Positions 10,432 to 22,261 of a stretch of DNA of 64,000 nt are shown here, piece after piece (within the stretch, counting starts at the first letter, position 1; each line of letters begins with the position of its first letter). The translations under genes and the position numbers were made by a program. Origin of the DNA: Breviolum minutum Mf 1.05b.01 (Eukaryota; Sar; Dinophyceae; Suessiales; Symbiodiniaceae); the NCBI GenBank assembly GCA_000507305.1, contig DF241476.1, forward strand, positions 1 through 64,000. Direction: 5' to 3'. The notes below the pieces were generated by a model. It saw only the letters and a list, made by a program, of their open reading frames with translations. It searched no databases and had not been told where the DNA came from.

Positions 10432-13400
10432 ATGAAAGTGAAACTGGAGAATGTCGCGATGGAGCGCTTTTCTTGCGAAGTAACATGTCCATTTCAAAGC
10501 CTCTTAGCAGAAAATACTTATCTGACTTATCTGTGCCACACTTAACAGATACAAATAGATACAACATATCGCAGGACATTTTCGAGGCAGCAGCCTTTAT
10601 TGAGACGCTGACCCAAGTGATCTCCGACTTCGCTTCCGCTTGCCCCGATGTGTCTGCGAAGCTTGGCTGTGGGTTTAGAGACAGTTAACGGGTTTAACGA
10701 ATGTTGAGGAAGATTTTCAACAATCTGAAGCACATTAAGGCACATGGAAAGTGCATACAGTCTATACGATGTCTATACGATGCGGAGACCATCGGTCTCT
10801 CGCAACGTTTTTTGGGAGGCCGCAAGCAGAGCAAGCAGAGCCACTGCGAGCGAATGGGCCACCCGCTCCAACCATGTCGATGCCACAACCTCAGCAATGG
10901 AAACACGCCAAAACTTGCCTGCAGCTTTCCGGCTTTTTTTAAATTCTCTATCGGATCTAAATCTTTAAGCATCTTTAAGCTTGCCAGGTTTTCAGAGAGC
11001 CAGACGACACAAACGGATGCTCCAAGCAACTGCAGTGCTGCGGACGTTGGTTCAGCCGAAACTGGTGATAGTAGCTTGATGCAAAAGGCAGCAATATCAT
11101 TTTCGATAGGTAGTAATGTGGTTATGTCGTTATGTGGAACTGTGCCAGTCGAAGTGCCCCAAGTCGAAGTGCCCCCAGTCGCAGTGCCCCCAGTGGAAGT
11201 GCCGGCAGAGACCCTTGAATTCCCGCTGTCCTCGTCGCAACAAGCAGAGTCAGAGCTGTCAGCTACACCTGTGGAATTGGCGCCAGCTTTTCCAAAGAGT
11301 TTGTCAGTGCCCATAATTCTTGTCAGAATCTCAGAGATAGGTTTGATTGAAACTTTGAGTTGCAACTTTTAAGCAAGTTGTAGCTGTTGGATGCCATTGC
11401 CTACTTTGACTGTGGCAAGGCTTCCAGTCAGTCCAAAGCAAAACCACAGGCGAGTTGGGTCACATTGATACCAGATGCTTCATGATGCTTCCACTCAGCA
11501 CGTATCAATTGTATTTTGATCTCGGAGCTTTCTGGGTGATCCACGATGTGTTCCAGGAGCCGCCTCAAACTCTTTCAACAATGCTTGGAAGCTATGCAGA
11601 AGAGGCTCCAAACTTTGAAAGTTTGCAGTTCAACCAACCTTCAATGCAACGTTGTTTGGGTGCAGGATACAGTCGAGACAGACATGACACTTCAGCCTGA
11701 AACCAAAACGGACTCTCAAGCCAAGGCTCTTGGATGTGATGTCACATCGAATCAAAATCATTTTTTTCAATTTCAATTTCCTTTTTCAATTTCAATTGAT
11801 GAAAATCATCATTCAATTCGTTCGAAGGGTTTTGATTCCAGACAGCCTTCCAGGCAGTGCCGCTTCCCACTTTTCAACCTCCCAAAGCACAGACAGCTTT
11901 CGGAGCCAAAATACGTGCAGCTGCTCGCATGGCAAAAGCTGCATTTCTTCCATCAGAAGCGAAGGCACAGCGATGTGTTCAGCTCCAGTGTTGAGAGGGA
12001 AATTGTGGGAAAATGGTAAGGTCCAGAAACCAGAAAGGTGTTGAAAGTGAAAAAAAAACACTTCAGGGTAATGTCGAGTTTGTAAAGGCAGCTAGTTTCC
12101 AGACTCAAAAGACTCAAAAGTTGGACATCAAAATCGACATCCAAAACATCCAAGACATCTTTCATCTTCAACGGCTGGTGTCATTCTTGTGACGAGGAAA
12201 GCACCACCGATGAAACTGTTGACGACGTTTTCGCGTCGGCGAAACTCCTCGCTACACCGTCTTTTACATCTGCCGGCCAAGGAGCGGAAGGGCGGAAGGG
12301 GAAGTTGCGGAGCTCACGGTACAGTTCTGTTGTAAACAAATCTCAAAATCTCAATGTTAGATGCTTTATGATGCTTTATGATTCTTTATGCATTTATGCA
12401 ATGTTCTGGAGAATAACAAAATCTAGAGAAATTCTGCCAAAATTTTGATAGATGCTTTATGCATCTTGACGGACTCTTTATGTCCTGCAAAAATTATCCT
12501 GTTTTACTGAAAGATCTCTCAGACTCCAAGAAAAACATGAAAAAACAACGTTTTGATTTTTGATCACAAGAATGTATCATAGCAACTGTGCTTAGGAGCT
12601 GTTCAAACCTGGGATCCGGCCACGGGGCAGTTCATCACTGAAGAGCTACTTGGCCAAGTCGATATTTTTCTGCATAGGCTTCGAGGTTTGGTGATGTTTT
12701 GTTGGTTGAAGTGACGTGTGACTTGAGGATTCCTGAGGAGATTGCAGAGGAATTCAAGCGCAAACCTGACTTGAACTTGGAGGAAATTGTGGCAAAAATC
12801 CAAGCGACAGAAGCGTGGGTGACGGAATGCGACATGCACTGACATGCACTGACACGAACATATGTAACATAATGTAACATATCCATTAGATCCTTTTGTG
12901 AATTCCCAGTCTTTGCCCAATTGATATCTGACATAGTCCTGGTCTCTGGACCAACTCGTCCTTGACTCCAGGACTACCAGCAGCGAGTTTTGCTGGCCCA
13001 GTTGCACGACAAGAAACGTCGACTGCAGCAGCTCGGTCACATGCAACTCTCATCGTCGACTTCCGACTTTGGAGATTCAGCTTGAGGTCCAAGCTCCAGC
13101 GTTTAAGTTTAAACGTGGTGTTGAAACAAAGTGTCCATGATTTGTTACTTCTGCTTCTCAACAAAGGCAGCAACAAGAAGAGAGGGAACGTCAACGTCGG
13201 AAGCTGGAACGGGAGGCCTGGAAATCTCGGGAACGATTTTGATGGATTGAGCGTATGTGTGGTCTGATGGAAGAGGTGAAAAAGATGGAACAAGTGCATG
13301 TTTATCATGTTTATCATGTTTATCATGTTTGCTGTTTATCATGTTTGAAAACATTGTAATTGAGAGACGGGTTCGCTGGCAGGAAATGGCAAAACAGAAG

Positions 13401-13909
13401 CAGGAGGAGCTGCTCCAGGAGCAACGCTCCATATCTGCAGTATTGGAGTCTTATGCGCAGGAGAGACTTGCCATTTTTTACTATTTTGCAGCAAAACCTC
13501 ATGTCGCGATTTTTGACATGAACTATCAAAATTTGATTGAGTTTCTGCTTTTCGCTTCATTTGTGCAGGGTTCATGTGCATGTCATGTGTGCTTCTCATG
13601 CTTCATTCGATTTCGACTGTCCAAGTGCTCGCCAGGAGCTCGGTGAGGCTTCTACCAAAAATCAAAGTCCTGCTGGTCCTGGTCCTGCCGGTCTGGCTCC
13701 TATCCAAGTTCCTCAACCAGAAACGCCACAAGGTCTTCCACAAGAGCCTCCAATGACAACCGAACTTCAAGCTGGTTTTCAAGCTCAAGCGCAGTTCCTG
13801 ATGCAAGCGCAACAGTTAGCAGCTTTGCAAACCGCCTTGAATGCTTCCAGGCTTGGTCAAAACCTGACAACAGTGGGCCAGAATTGTTACTTTCCACATC
13901 CATGTTGAA
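10432..13909 (+). CDS. Proline-rich, coiled-coil protein (multi-exon, function unknown)
   Basis: A run of plus-strand exon-like pieces suggests one gene. In order: MKVKLENVAMERFSCEV (10432-10545), AAAFIETLTQVISDFASACP (about 10577-10685), a proline-rich piece with a pentapeptide repeat VEVPP (11146-11208), FQAVPLPTFQPPKAQ with KIRAAARMAKAAFLPSEAKA (11840-11990), ESTTDETVDDVFASAKLLAT (12180-12320), TWDPATGQFITEELLG (12606-12657), IPEEIAEEFKRKPDLNLEEI (12728-12825), QRVLLAQLHDKKRRLQQLG (12975-13040), QQQEERERQRRKLEREAW (13167-13225), QEMAKQKQEELLQEQRS (13380-13470) and a Pro/Gln-rich end with QAQFLMQAQQLAALQTAL (13630-13905). The later half is a charged helical segment likely to form a coiled coil. 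An AG sits before several pieces (CTCCAG before 12975). Start and end are uncertain, and it may be more than one gene. No catalytic domain was recognised. Confidence 0.45.
11146..11208 (+). repeat. 15-bp repeat coding for VEVPP
   Basis: Four imperfect 15-bp units of the type GTCGAAGTGCCCCCA give Val-Glu-Val-Pro-Pro in the frame used by the surrounding candidate exon. The unit length is a multiple of three, which fits selection to keep the frame. Confidence 0.7.
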
Positions 13910-14514
13910 ATTCAAGGCAATATATTGCAACATGTTCGGTAGGGAGGGGTTGAAGGGCAAGGGGTGGAGCCGTCTATGCGTTTGGGTTGGGGCAATTAGT
14001 TCGCGTTCGTAGTTTTGGAAGCTTTGGAAGCTTTGGGAGCCGTTGCGCCCAGCCTAGTGCACACATACAAGAACATGATGACATGATGTGACTGTTCAAA
14101 GAGGTGACCAAGTGATTGAAAGCCACACTGCCAACCTCAACGGTAATTGCACCACAGCAATAACTTGGCAAAATTATCCGTATTCACAGCTCATATTGCT
14201 GGATCGAGTGCTGTTGAAAACCAGACAATTTGGGTTGAACCCAAACTTCTTGCTTGCAAATTGTCAAAAAATGTGGATGCGCACCAATGACAAGTGAGAC
14301 TACGAAAAGTGCAAAACAGCTCTGAATGACATGCATGAAACTGCGTCACAACTTCCACACAATCCGCAGAGAGTCGTTGATATTTTTTGAAACTGGGGTC
14401 ATCTTGCAAACTAAAAAACATGATGTTTTCACATGGAAAGCTTTCTTACAATCAAGTTGGAAGTTGACATTTGGATACATTTGGACACCTCCCCTCTAAG
14501 ACCGTTGTGGTTGC

Positions 14515-15042
14515 ACAGCTTCCCTGACAGTCCTGGCTTTGGTCTGGGCGTGGCGTCACCAGTCGCTCTGAGCCCTGCCTTAGCACATTTGGGCTTAGCA
14601 TCGCAGATTTATGCTTGGATGGCAGGAGCTCAAGTTGCAGGACCGTTAAACGATGTTAAACAGATTTAATCAGTAAAGCTATTCCCCATATTCCCCCTTG
14701 CGCCGACTCTATTCGCACTTTCGGGAGTCATAAAGATGTTGGGACTTTGTGTTTTTGAGTTACGACAGTTCCGAGTCATATAATGTTCTTTTGATTATCA
14801 CGAATCATAATCCAAGAGCCAAGTGGAAGAATTATGGATAGCTATTGCATGCTATTGTTCAGTGGCACACTGATCGGATCTTCCGATCTTCCGATCTTCC
14901 GGGGTGGCTTGCGGCAATTCCAGTTACGGAGGCAACAGCTCGTGGTGAGATCGACGCTGCCGACTGGTGTGGCGACCTGCAGCCGACCTTGTGGCGACAT
15001 CGGTCCATCGCCAGGGCAACGACCACGGAAGCGCTTCACTAG
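14515..15042 (+). CDS. Two candidate exons, unknown
   Basis: Near 14518-14640 a frame reads FPDSPGFGLGVASPVALSPA then LAHLGLASQIYAWM, a small-residue-rich helix-like segment. Near 14890-15042 another frame reads WLAAIPVTEATARGEIDAAD followed by WCGDLQPTLW. The second vaguely resembles Gag-like domains of dinoflagellate retroelements. An alternative frame over the same DNA stays open (104 residues from 14834), so the reading is unsure. Confidence 0.22.
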
Positions 15043-15714
15043 ACTGGATCACACTGGACTGGTCGACCTCAGTTTCAACAGGCTGCATGAAATACTAGGA
15101 CCAACTCTGGCAGTGCGCAGGAAGGATCTGATGACTGGCCACCTTTAAGATACGGTCTCTACTCGCTGGAAGTGTACTATGTACGTTTGTGTGGAAAACG
15201 AGATGGTCCGCCTCTGAAGCGACCCAGCTTTTGTATGGCAGGTCCAAAACTATATGTAAACCGAGACGGTGCGCCACAAAAACGAGTACCGTGATGCTTT
15301 TTGAAATTTAGTATTTGTAGGAACAAGATTGCTTGATGCACTTGACACTGCAAACCATGTAAAAGGAGATGGCTTTGGTCCGGACAAGATCAAACATGAC
15401 ATCAGCATTGAAGAAAGGCATGCAGAATGAAAGATAAGTCAGCAACCCACAGAATAAACGGGAATTTCGAGATTTTCGATGATTTCGCTGCAGCAACTTT
15501 GGGCACAAAAATCTTATCACCGAGCCATGGCTGACTTGGAAACTCCCATGTGCGACGTATCAGGCGAGAAAAGACACAACGGATGTTAATCAGATCCAAA
15601 AATCACCCTGAAAGCACCCTGAATCCTGTCGTTTGACCATCTTTTTACTTGTTTGTGTTTGTTTGTATTTGTTTAAACTTGTGACTCGAAGTTTTTATCT
15701 CCTTTGCAGGCATG

Positions 15715-16473
15715 AAGAGCCCATTGGGTACACACCAAGGCCCAGCTGTTCGAGTTTTAGCCGTTTATCACGACGAGGAACGTGCGAACCAAGGTGAAGA
15801 GGAGGCACGGAGAGAACTTCGGGATTTTCCTGGTATTCTGCGGTGGATTTGGTTGCGATTTGCGATGCACACTGTTTTGTGAAGTCGTTTGGAATTTTCA
15901 CATGTCTTACATGTCGCGGTGTCCATGCACACTGTTTGCCACTGTTTGCCACTGTGCGGTGTCCAGTTGTCCAGGCCTTGGTGCCATCAACAAAGCTCGC
16001 CTCCAAACGCAACTATCTCCAGGCCGAGCTTTAGTGCTCAGATTTCACAGATTTGACAAGCAAACCCTCAAACCCTGTGGATCACTGTGGATCAGGCTGG
16101 TGTGCTTGCTCTCCTTGCTGGGGCTCTATTGCTTGCCTTTGCTCACGGACAAGTAGCTTGGAAAAATGGAAAGCTGCAAACCTTTGTGGGGAATGATCTC
16201 GCTACAATTGGTCAAAAAAAAGTTCTCAGACTTGTAGGAACTCCTACAATTTTTTCCTCTGTTTAGTATATGATGTCCATGGCGCTGACTTTTCGGAGCA
16301 TCAAACACCAGAGTGGATGCACCTTGGTCTGAGGGACTGCTCTCCTTCAACATCAGCTCGGCCAATGAGAAAGCAGCTGTGAGCGGAGCAAGCGGAGCAA
16401 AGCATGTCGGAGATACCAAAGATGTTGTGAAGGAGCGGTGCCGTTGTGAGCTCGCAAAGGTCAACTTTGGGTG
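15715..16473 (+). CDS. Candidate multi-exon gene, unknown, one membrane segment
   Basis: Exon-like pieces in order: MKSPLGTHQGPAVRVLAVYH then EEARRELRDFPGIL (15713-15843, preceded by TTTGCAG), ALVPSTKLASKRNYLQAEL (15975-16034), AGVLALLAGALLLAFAHGQ then KNGKLQTFVGNDLATIGQKK (16098-16230), and EGLLSFNISSANEKAAVSG to CELAKVNFGW (16292-16470). The last is followed by GTAAG, a standard donor. The third piece holds a hydrophobic stretch long enough to span a membrane. I do not recognise the protein, and the pieces may not all belong together. Confidence 0.33.
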
Positions 16474-17139
16474 GTAAGTTTTGTGGGGAAAAATGAAGGA
16501 ACTGGATGGAACAAATAGATACGTAATGATACGTATGGATATGTCATACAGTTATACACATACTCACATACTTGTATGTTAAAAAAAAACCGGGCTCAAT
16601 GAATGGGTTTGAATGCAAAGAAGCTACAGAATGACATGACAAGAAAGCAACGAGTGCCAAAAAGAGAGACACATAAAAAGCTGCGAAGAAGAGGAAAAGG
16701 AGGATAATGCTTGAAAAGTGAACGAGGCGAGAAGATAACAACGAAACGAAGCGAGAAAATTGAATGAAATGAACGGACACGTGAGGAATGGCTGCACGCA
16801 TAAAACCGACAGAGAGTTCAGAAAAGGCAAAAAACAGTCGATGAATCGAGTTTGCTCATGTTTGATTCTCCACTAAAATCTGAATTTTTGATTCGCAGTG
16901 ATGATTGGCGGGCCAGAGGGAAATTGGCTATCACAGAGCATGCGGAAACGCGATAGTGAAGGATCTCGAAAATATTTACAAAGCGCAGCGGGCAAAATCA
17001 GGAGGTCAAAAGAGTTGGGGTAGGTTTCGGAAGGCAAGCCATCTTTATAACAACAAGAGAAACACAACTAAATTTCAAATCAGTGTTTCAGTGTTTCTAC
17101 ATTTTTTCTTGCTTTTGCTTTTGGGATATTGCTGCGTGC

Positions 17140-17780
17140 TAGCACGTAACTCACACTCAGAAAATCGTGATCTTATTTCAGAAACAGTTCACTCGGGAGT
17201 CTTCCTCTGGAAGGGGGCCCATTTCAAGGCTGATTTCAGCGTTCAGGAGTCGACTTTGTTTTCGTATTTGTCTCCAGCCGCATGATTCTTCTCTGCATCA
17301 CCTTTATTTCCCCATGTGCCCCCGCGTCTCCCTACTTTCTCCCTCTTGCTTGGCATCTTTGGCTCCCACATTGAATTTTCAATCTCAATATACATTCGCC
17401 TTTGTCTGGGTGGTTGCACGAGGGCTTTCGGTGATTCTTGTCTCCCACTGGTTGCATTTGTCTCCTTGTCTAGGTAGTGTGTCCAACTTTCTGGTCACTT
17501 TTGTCGCTTTCGTTCTCCGTTCCTTTTTTTCCCTGTCTGGGTGGTTGAAGCTTTCTTGACACTGTTTCCTACAAGTAGTCTCCCTACTTGTCTCCTTGTG
17601 GTTGGTCGGGTCGGAAGAGTTTGGGTCCCATTCATTCTTTTCCCCAATTATCTTCCCTAATTGTCCCCTCACTGTCGCTTGCATCGGATGGAGGTCTATT
17701 GTATCCCTAGTTTCTCTCTGATTGTCTCCCTTCCCTGCTTGTTTACTTATTCATGCTTGCTTCTTCATGCCTTTGTTGTG
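17140..17780. other. Pyrimidine-rich stretch upstream of copy A
   Basis: The plus strand is strongly enriched in C and T here (many CTCCCT and TTTCTC runs). Long open frames in this stretch, rich in Ser, Leu and Phe, are a by-product of that composition and are not annotated as genes. Confidence 0.5.
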
Positions 17781-17786
17781 CATGAC

Positions 17787-20661
17787 ATGAGCGGTCTATG
17801 TTGGCACGCTCTTGTTGGTGCCTATGCTGTTGTACTGGTACTTATTTGCACTTATGTTTTCCTACTCTTTGTCCGCAGTATTGTCGCTGCATGAGCAATG
17901 GAGATTGTTGCCCAGGAGAAGGACGAGAATGACAAGAAGAACGAGAAGGATGAGAAGAACCAGAAGGATGAGAAGGATGAGAAGGAAGCGACATGCCACA
18001 ATGCTGTTCCTGGCGAGGCTTGTTATGGCGCAGTGCCTAGACAGCATCAGAAAATCGAAGCAACAATGACAAAATGTGATTCGAAGCAACGCAAAATCAG
18101 ACCTTGATGCAAGTTGACTTTGCAAATCACACTATGCTGTGAAGTTGCACTCTCCAGATTGGCTTGAAACTGCTTTGGGTCCGTCTTCAGAGTCTTGGTC
18201 AGGTCAATTGGCACAAGTGGATAGGGCTTATTGAGACTCCGCAGAACTACGGTGGTAATCTCACAAGGCTCCAATTTTGGGATGTGGATTCGACTTCAAG
18301 GACCAAAAGTCCAATCACCCGTTTGAATTCCCGATGTAAATAGACTTGTTTTTGCAAGAGTTGAAGCCTTCACTTTGCATGATTTCAATTCGTTTGGCAA
18401 TTCCGCTGGGCCGCAGGGAATCGGACCGCCACAACATTCAATCTTGGCTCTATCAGAACGGGCCCCTTGTCTTGGCAGCTCTCAGCATCTCTTGTTCTGC
18501 CGAATTTCGTTTGCTGAGCGGAGACAGTTTTTTCAATCAAATCATCCAAGTCAAGAGCGGTTGAATGTTGAAAGCTTCCAGTGTACCAAGGAAGAATGGC
18601 TGTGCCAAACCCTGCAAAGATGCTGGGCATACTCCGAACTCATGTTGAACTCATCGAGTTTGTAAAACTATTTACAAAATGCAAAATGCAAAAATGAAAA
18701 AATGGGTTTTGTTGCTTTTTTTTTGCGCGACTGACGAGCCACCAAGGAGTCAATACGGTATCCCGTTCCCTCTGCTCCTCAACCTCCGGGAGCCAGGCTT
18801 TACTGCTTCTCAGTGGCGCGTACTGGCCCTGAGATGGACTCTTGGTCCTCGTGTCACATGTGTAAACAGTTTACAGAGCATCGAAGCGTAAACTGCGGTG
18901 TTGCGTCCGATATCATGGCAGTTTTCACTGAGGACTCCATGTTCATGCAACGTCAGACTGGAACTGGAATATTTGCGTGCAATGGGTCACTTGGAACAAA
19001 AATGACTTGCCAACGGCAACCTCTCATTAACACTCTTGATGGTGTGATATACCAAGGCATGACGTGTACAGCGATCATGAGATTGACATTGATGGCTACA
19101 AGAGACTTGGTACAAGCTTTGATGATCCTGCAAGTCCTGAAAGTGTCACAAGTCACCATTATTCTTAAAGATATTCAAAAGTACGATGGTTGGACAAGTT
19201 TATCAAGATTCTGGAGTTTACATGAGCTAGCCGTACCAAGTAGCTTCACTAGCCCTTGTTTTACAAGGACTTTCGGAATTGATCATGAATTTAACAGGTA
19301 ATTCCCCGTAAGTTTATGCACTTGTGATGACGGATCCCTGTTCTTTGACAAGTCCATGGTACTCCATTGCGCAAAGTATTCAGGACCAAGCTCATTCCTT
19401 CCACGGCAGCCGGGGTCAGCGTGGACCAGACTGCAGCCAATTCACAGGTCTTCATGAAGTTGGGGACCCAGAGATACTGAGATGTGAGTTGAATAGCCAC
19501 AAGTTGAGTCGAGATACAAAGAGATTCAGGACGTGGATGGCCCTCTTATCATCTAACTTCTGGTACCAATACGACTTCATAGCGAAGGCACTGGCAGTTG
19601 CCACTGGTCCCTACTTATCATTTGCACAGTTGTCACATTTGTGCATTGAAGATGCTCCAGGTGGATCCAGATGCCATCTTGTTCCCAGAACGTTTAAGAG
19701 GACATGTGCAAGCACATGTTGGACAGCCGGGCCCAAAGAATGCGGTGCTTATCGAAAACGCTGCTTGAAAAATCCTGAAACTTCGATGTTCGCAATGCTT
19801 TCGATGAGGAATGTCTTCTTTCTAAACTGCGCGGTGCACGTCCCGGCCATGTATGGAGCTGTTGAGGCCTTGTAATTTAAAAGACACAGAGAATCTGCAT
19901 TTCTTTTTAAGATTTATGTCAATTTATGTCGTCAAGTGACAACTCAGTTGGTGTATCTTTGTTTGAGACATTTGAGACATTAGGTTCGTCCATGAGCCCC
20001 CGATTTAAAAAACTTTTCCGCAGTTTAGTTCCACTTTGCAAAAAGACGTTCAGATCGAGTTTGATATTGATGCAACCTGATGTGAAATCTTTCCGTGTAA
20101 ACTTGTCAAGCATCGATCGGAAAAGACTTCACGAAGGTCTTCTCCAAATCTTCCTTGGGAGCATACCAAGCTTCACATGGACGCTGCGAGCAGTCACTTC
20201 CTTTCTGGCAGTGGGGAGAAGACAGGCAGGGTCAACTTTGCCAATGTGAGTTTCATCAGAGTTTTCTGCCAGCCAGGTACATGCAAGAGTGCCTGAAGAT
20301 GTTGGGTGTGACTTGGCCGTTGAAAACTGAACTTGAGAAGCATTTCCGGCCAGCGGTGTGACGCGTGAAGATGAGCGCAATGCTGTTACACACGTCACTG
20401 CCAAGGTGGTTCCTATTGGTGACTATACAGAAAATGTCCGTGATGCACGTTGCTGGGGATCGGATTGTGGCAACAAAGGAGCTGTGGCCTTTCATCCGCC
20501 GCTTGGCTTGAAAATGTTGTGTAACTACGTAATTACTACATATGACTTGGAACCAACTCGTTTAACTTGAAGAAACTTGTATGACTTGGACGAAACTTGG
20601 GAGACCTGTAAGGTTCAAGACTGTGAACGGCTGGTACCGCTGTCACTTGGCCTCCCAGTAA
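17787..20661 (+). CDS. Type II membrane glycosyltransferase-like protein, copy A
   Basis: First of three related genes. Exons recognised: membrane anchor (17787-17891, ALVGAYAVVLVLICTYVFLL); Lys/Glu-rich linker and CHTA module CHNAVPGEACYGAV (about 17916-18034); WHKWIGLIETPQNYGG (from 18191 after CTTCAG); YPVPSAPQPPGARLYCFSVA (from 18747); EDSMFMQRQTGTGIFACN (about 18930-18984); HDVYSDHEIDIDGYKRLG (from 19057); RTKLIPSTAAGVSVDQTAAN (about 19383-19468); RTWMALLSSNFWYQYDFIAK (to 19587); VDPDAILFPERLRGH (from 19661); RNVFFLNCAVHVPAMYGAVE (19805-19873); VFSKSSLGAYQASHGRCEQ to WGED (20137-20225); YMQECLKMLGV (from 20277); ARCWGSDCGNKGAVAFHP (about 20440-20510); and FKTVNGWYRCHLASQ-stop (20613-20661). 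DPD in VDPDAI could be a sugar-nucleotide DxD metal site and WGED the later acidic motif, hence glycosyltransferase-like; the activity is inferred. A TGA separates the anchor from the linker in the same frame, so an intron or a break lies there. Confidence 0.68.
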
Positions 20662-22240
20662 CTCAAGCAGGCAACCCCTGAATGGGACGAAGCCGTTCGT
20701 TCACTGGATCGTGCTCATGTGATCACCTTGTAGAGACAATCCGGATCATGTTGTTTATTCGTTTATTTTTGTGAAGTGAACAAGGGGAGGCTACAAAACG
20801 ATTTGTGTCAAAGCTGCTTTGACACAATTGAATTCGCAAAATGCGGTCGCCGAAGGAGATCCCCAAGGAACTCTTAGCGTCGAGTTGTAGACTGGCGTGA
20901 CAAGCGAACTACCTGTTCCAGCAACTGGACAGATGGACATCCAGAGTATGTTTCGGAATTTTCTGCAATTTTCAACTTGTTGCAAATCGGTCAACAGAAG
21001 GCTTCTTGCCACGTTGCAGTGCCTGTCATTCCTTATTTAGAGAGAGAGAGAGCCGGCTCACTTTCAGCACTAAATGTGCTTTGTCAGACTGTTGGTCCTC
21101 GGAAAGATGGTGTTTTTGCTTGTTGGCTTGGGTCGCTTGAAGTTGCTTGAGGTTGCTTGTTTGAAAATGAATTGGAAAATAATGGAACATTTTGAAAGAC
21201 ACGGAAAGTGGCTGCCAAGTGAGACGCGCATTGGTCAGCTGTTGGTTCCAGATGGTGTCCTTGCCACTCCATCACAGAGTGATGGAGCTCAACGATTTGG
21301 AAGTTCCCCTGGAGCATGAGCCCTGGGAATATGATCTAGCAGATCAAAGCAGCTCGGCAAAAGGGCCGCAACACAAGTGGAACTCCTGTGTGTTTCTGTA
21401 GCTCTGATATCCATTGTGGAAGAATGATGTGTATCGAGTCTTGATGCACCAAGGTGAAGCAGACTCACGGGTCGTGATCCAAGCGGAGGACAATTTGGTT
21501 GAATGGCAACAGTGCAATTGACATGAAGTGACAATATACACCTTCTATATCTACATACTGTATACCTTAAAGTTAAATATGAAGTTTGTAACACATACAT
21601 AGAAATATTTGTAAACAATATACATTATACATTCTACATTTTACATATACTGTAGATAGACTATTACGCATACACATACATATCCATGTGCACGGACTTA
21701 TACATTTCCATCTCCAAATACATAGGTCCATATGCATATCCATATCCAAATGCATATACGTAAACATATACACATACACATACAAAAAACTACACATACA
21801 CATACATATACCTAAACATAGACCTATAGTTGTACTATATCTATGTAGACATTCGTTTGTATTTATATGATTAGATTCGTATTCAATAGGCATTTCAATG
21901 TTGTGACTTCAAGCTTTAATCACGTTGAGGATGTCCACTGGTGTCCATCGGTGCAGGACCCAACATTTCAGTTTCTTCCACTTGGTTCACCGCCACTGAA
22001 GCCTCTAATATGCAAGGCGGACTGCTCGATGTTGCTGGAGTTTCAGATTCCGTAAGATTGCTTCCGGAAAAGCCAAGTGACGTAGAAAGTAAAGTTGGTG
22101 AATGCCATAGGCAGTGAGGCAGTATGATTGTTGTTTTTGGGCTGTACATTTCAAATAAATTCGGCGTTCAAACGCTGCGGCAACCTCACTTGCACATATA
22201 AGTTCAGAACATGTTTTTGATTTTCAACCTACATTCGCAT
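20662..22240. other. Intergenic stretch between copies A and B
   Basis: No convincing gene was seen. It holds a short GAGAGAGAGAG run at 21041 and the ACATA-rich low-complexity block listed separately. Confidence 0.45.
21590..21870. repeat. ACATAC/ATACAT-rich low-complexity block
   Basis: The block is built from irregular ACATAC, ATACAT and TCCATATCC words without a fixed period. Open frames rich in Tyr, His, Ile and Thr on both strands are products of this composition. Confidence 0.75.
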
Positions 22241-22261
22241 AAAATGTGGCACTTCGGAGCA

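Noticed and set aside
10694-11372. Two 223-residue frames on opposite strands over the same bases
   Set aside because: They mirror each other; only the VEVPP part on the plus strand has protein-like regularity, and it is included in the coiled-coil gene.
17385-17684. 99-residue minus frame rich in Lys, Glu, Arg and Thr
   Set aside because: It is the reverse of a pyrimidine-rich stretch and has no exon neighbours.
21573-21893. Minus frame rich in Met, Tyr, Cys and His (MCMCSFLYVYVYMF)
   Set aside because: It is a product of the ACATAC-rich low-complexity block.
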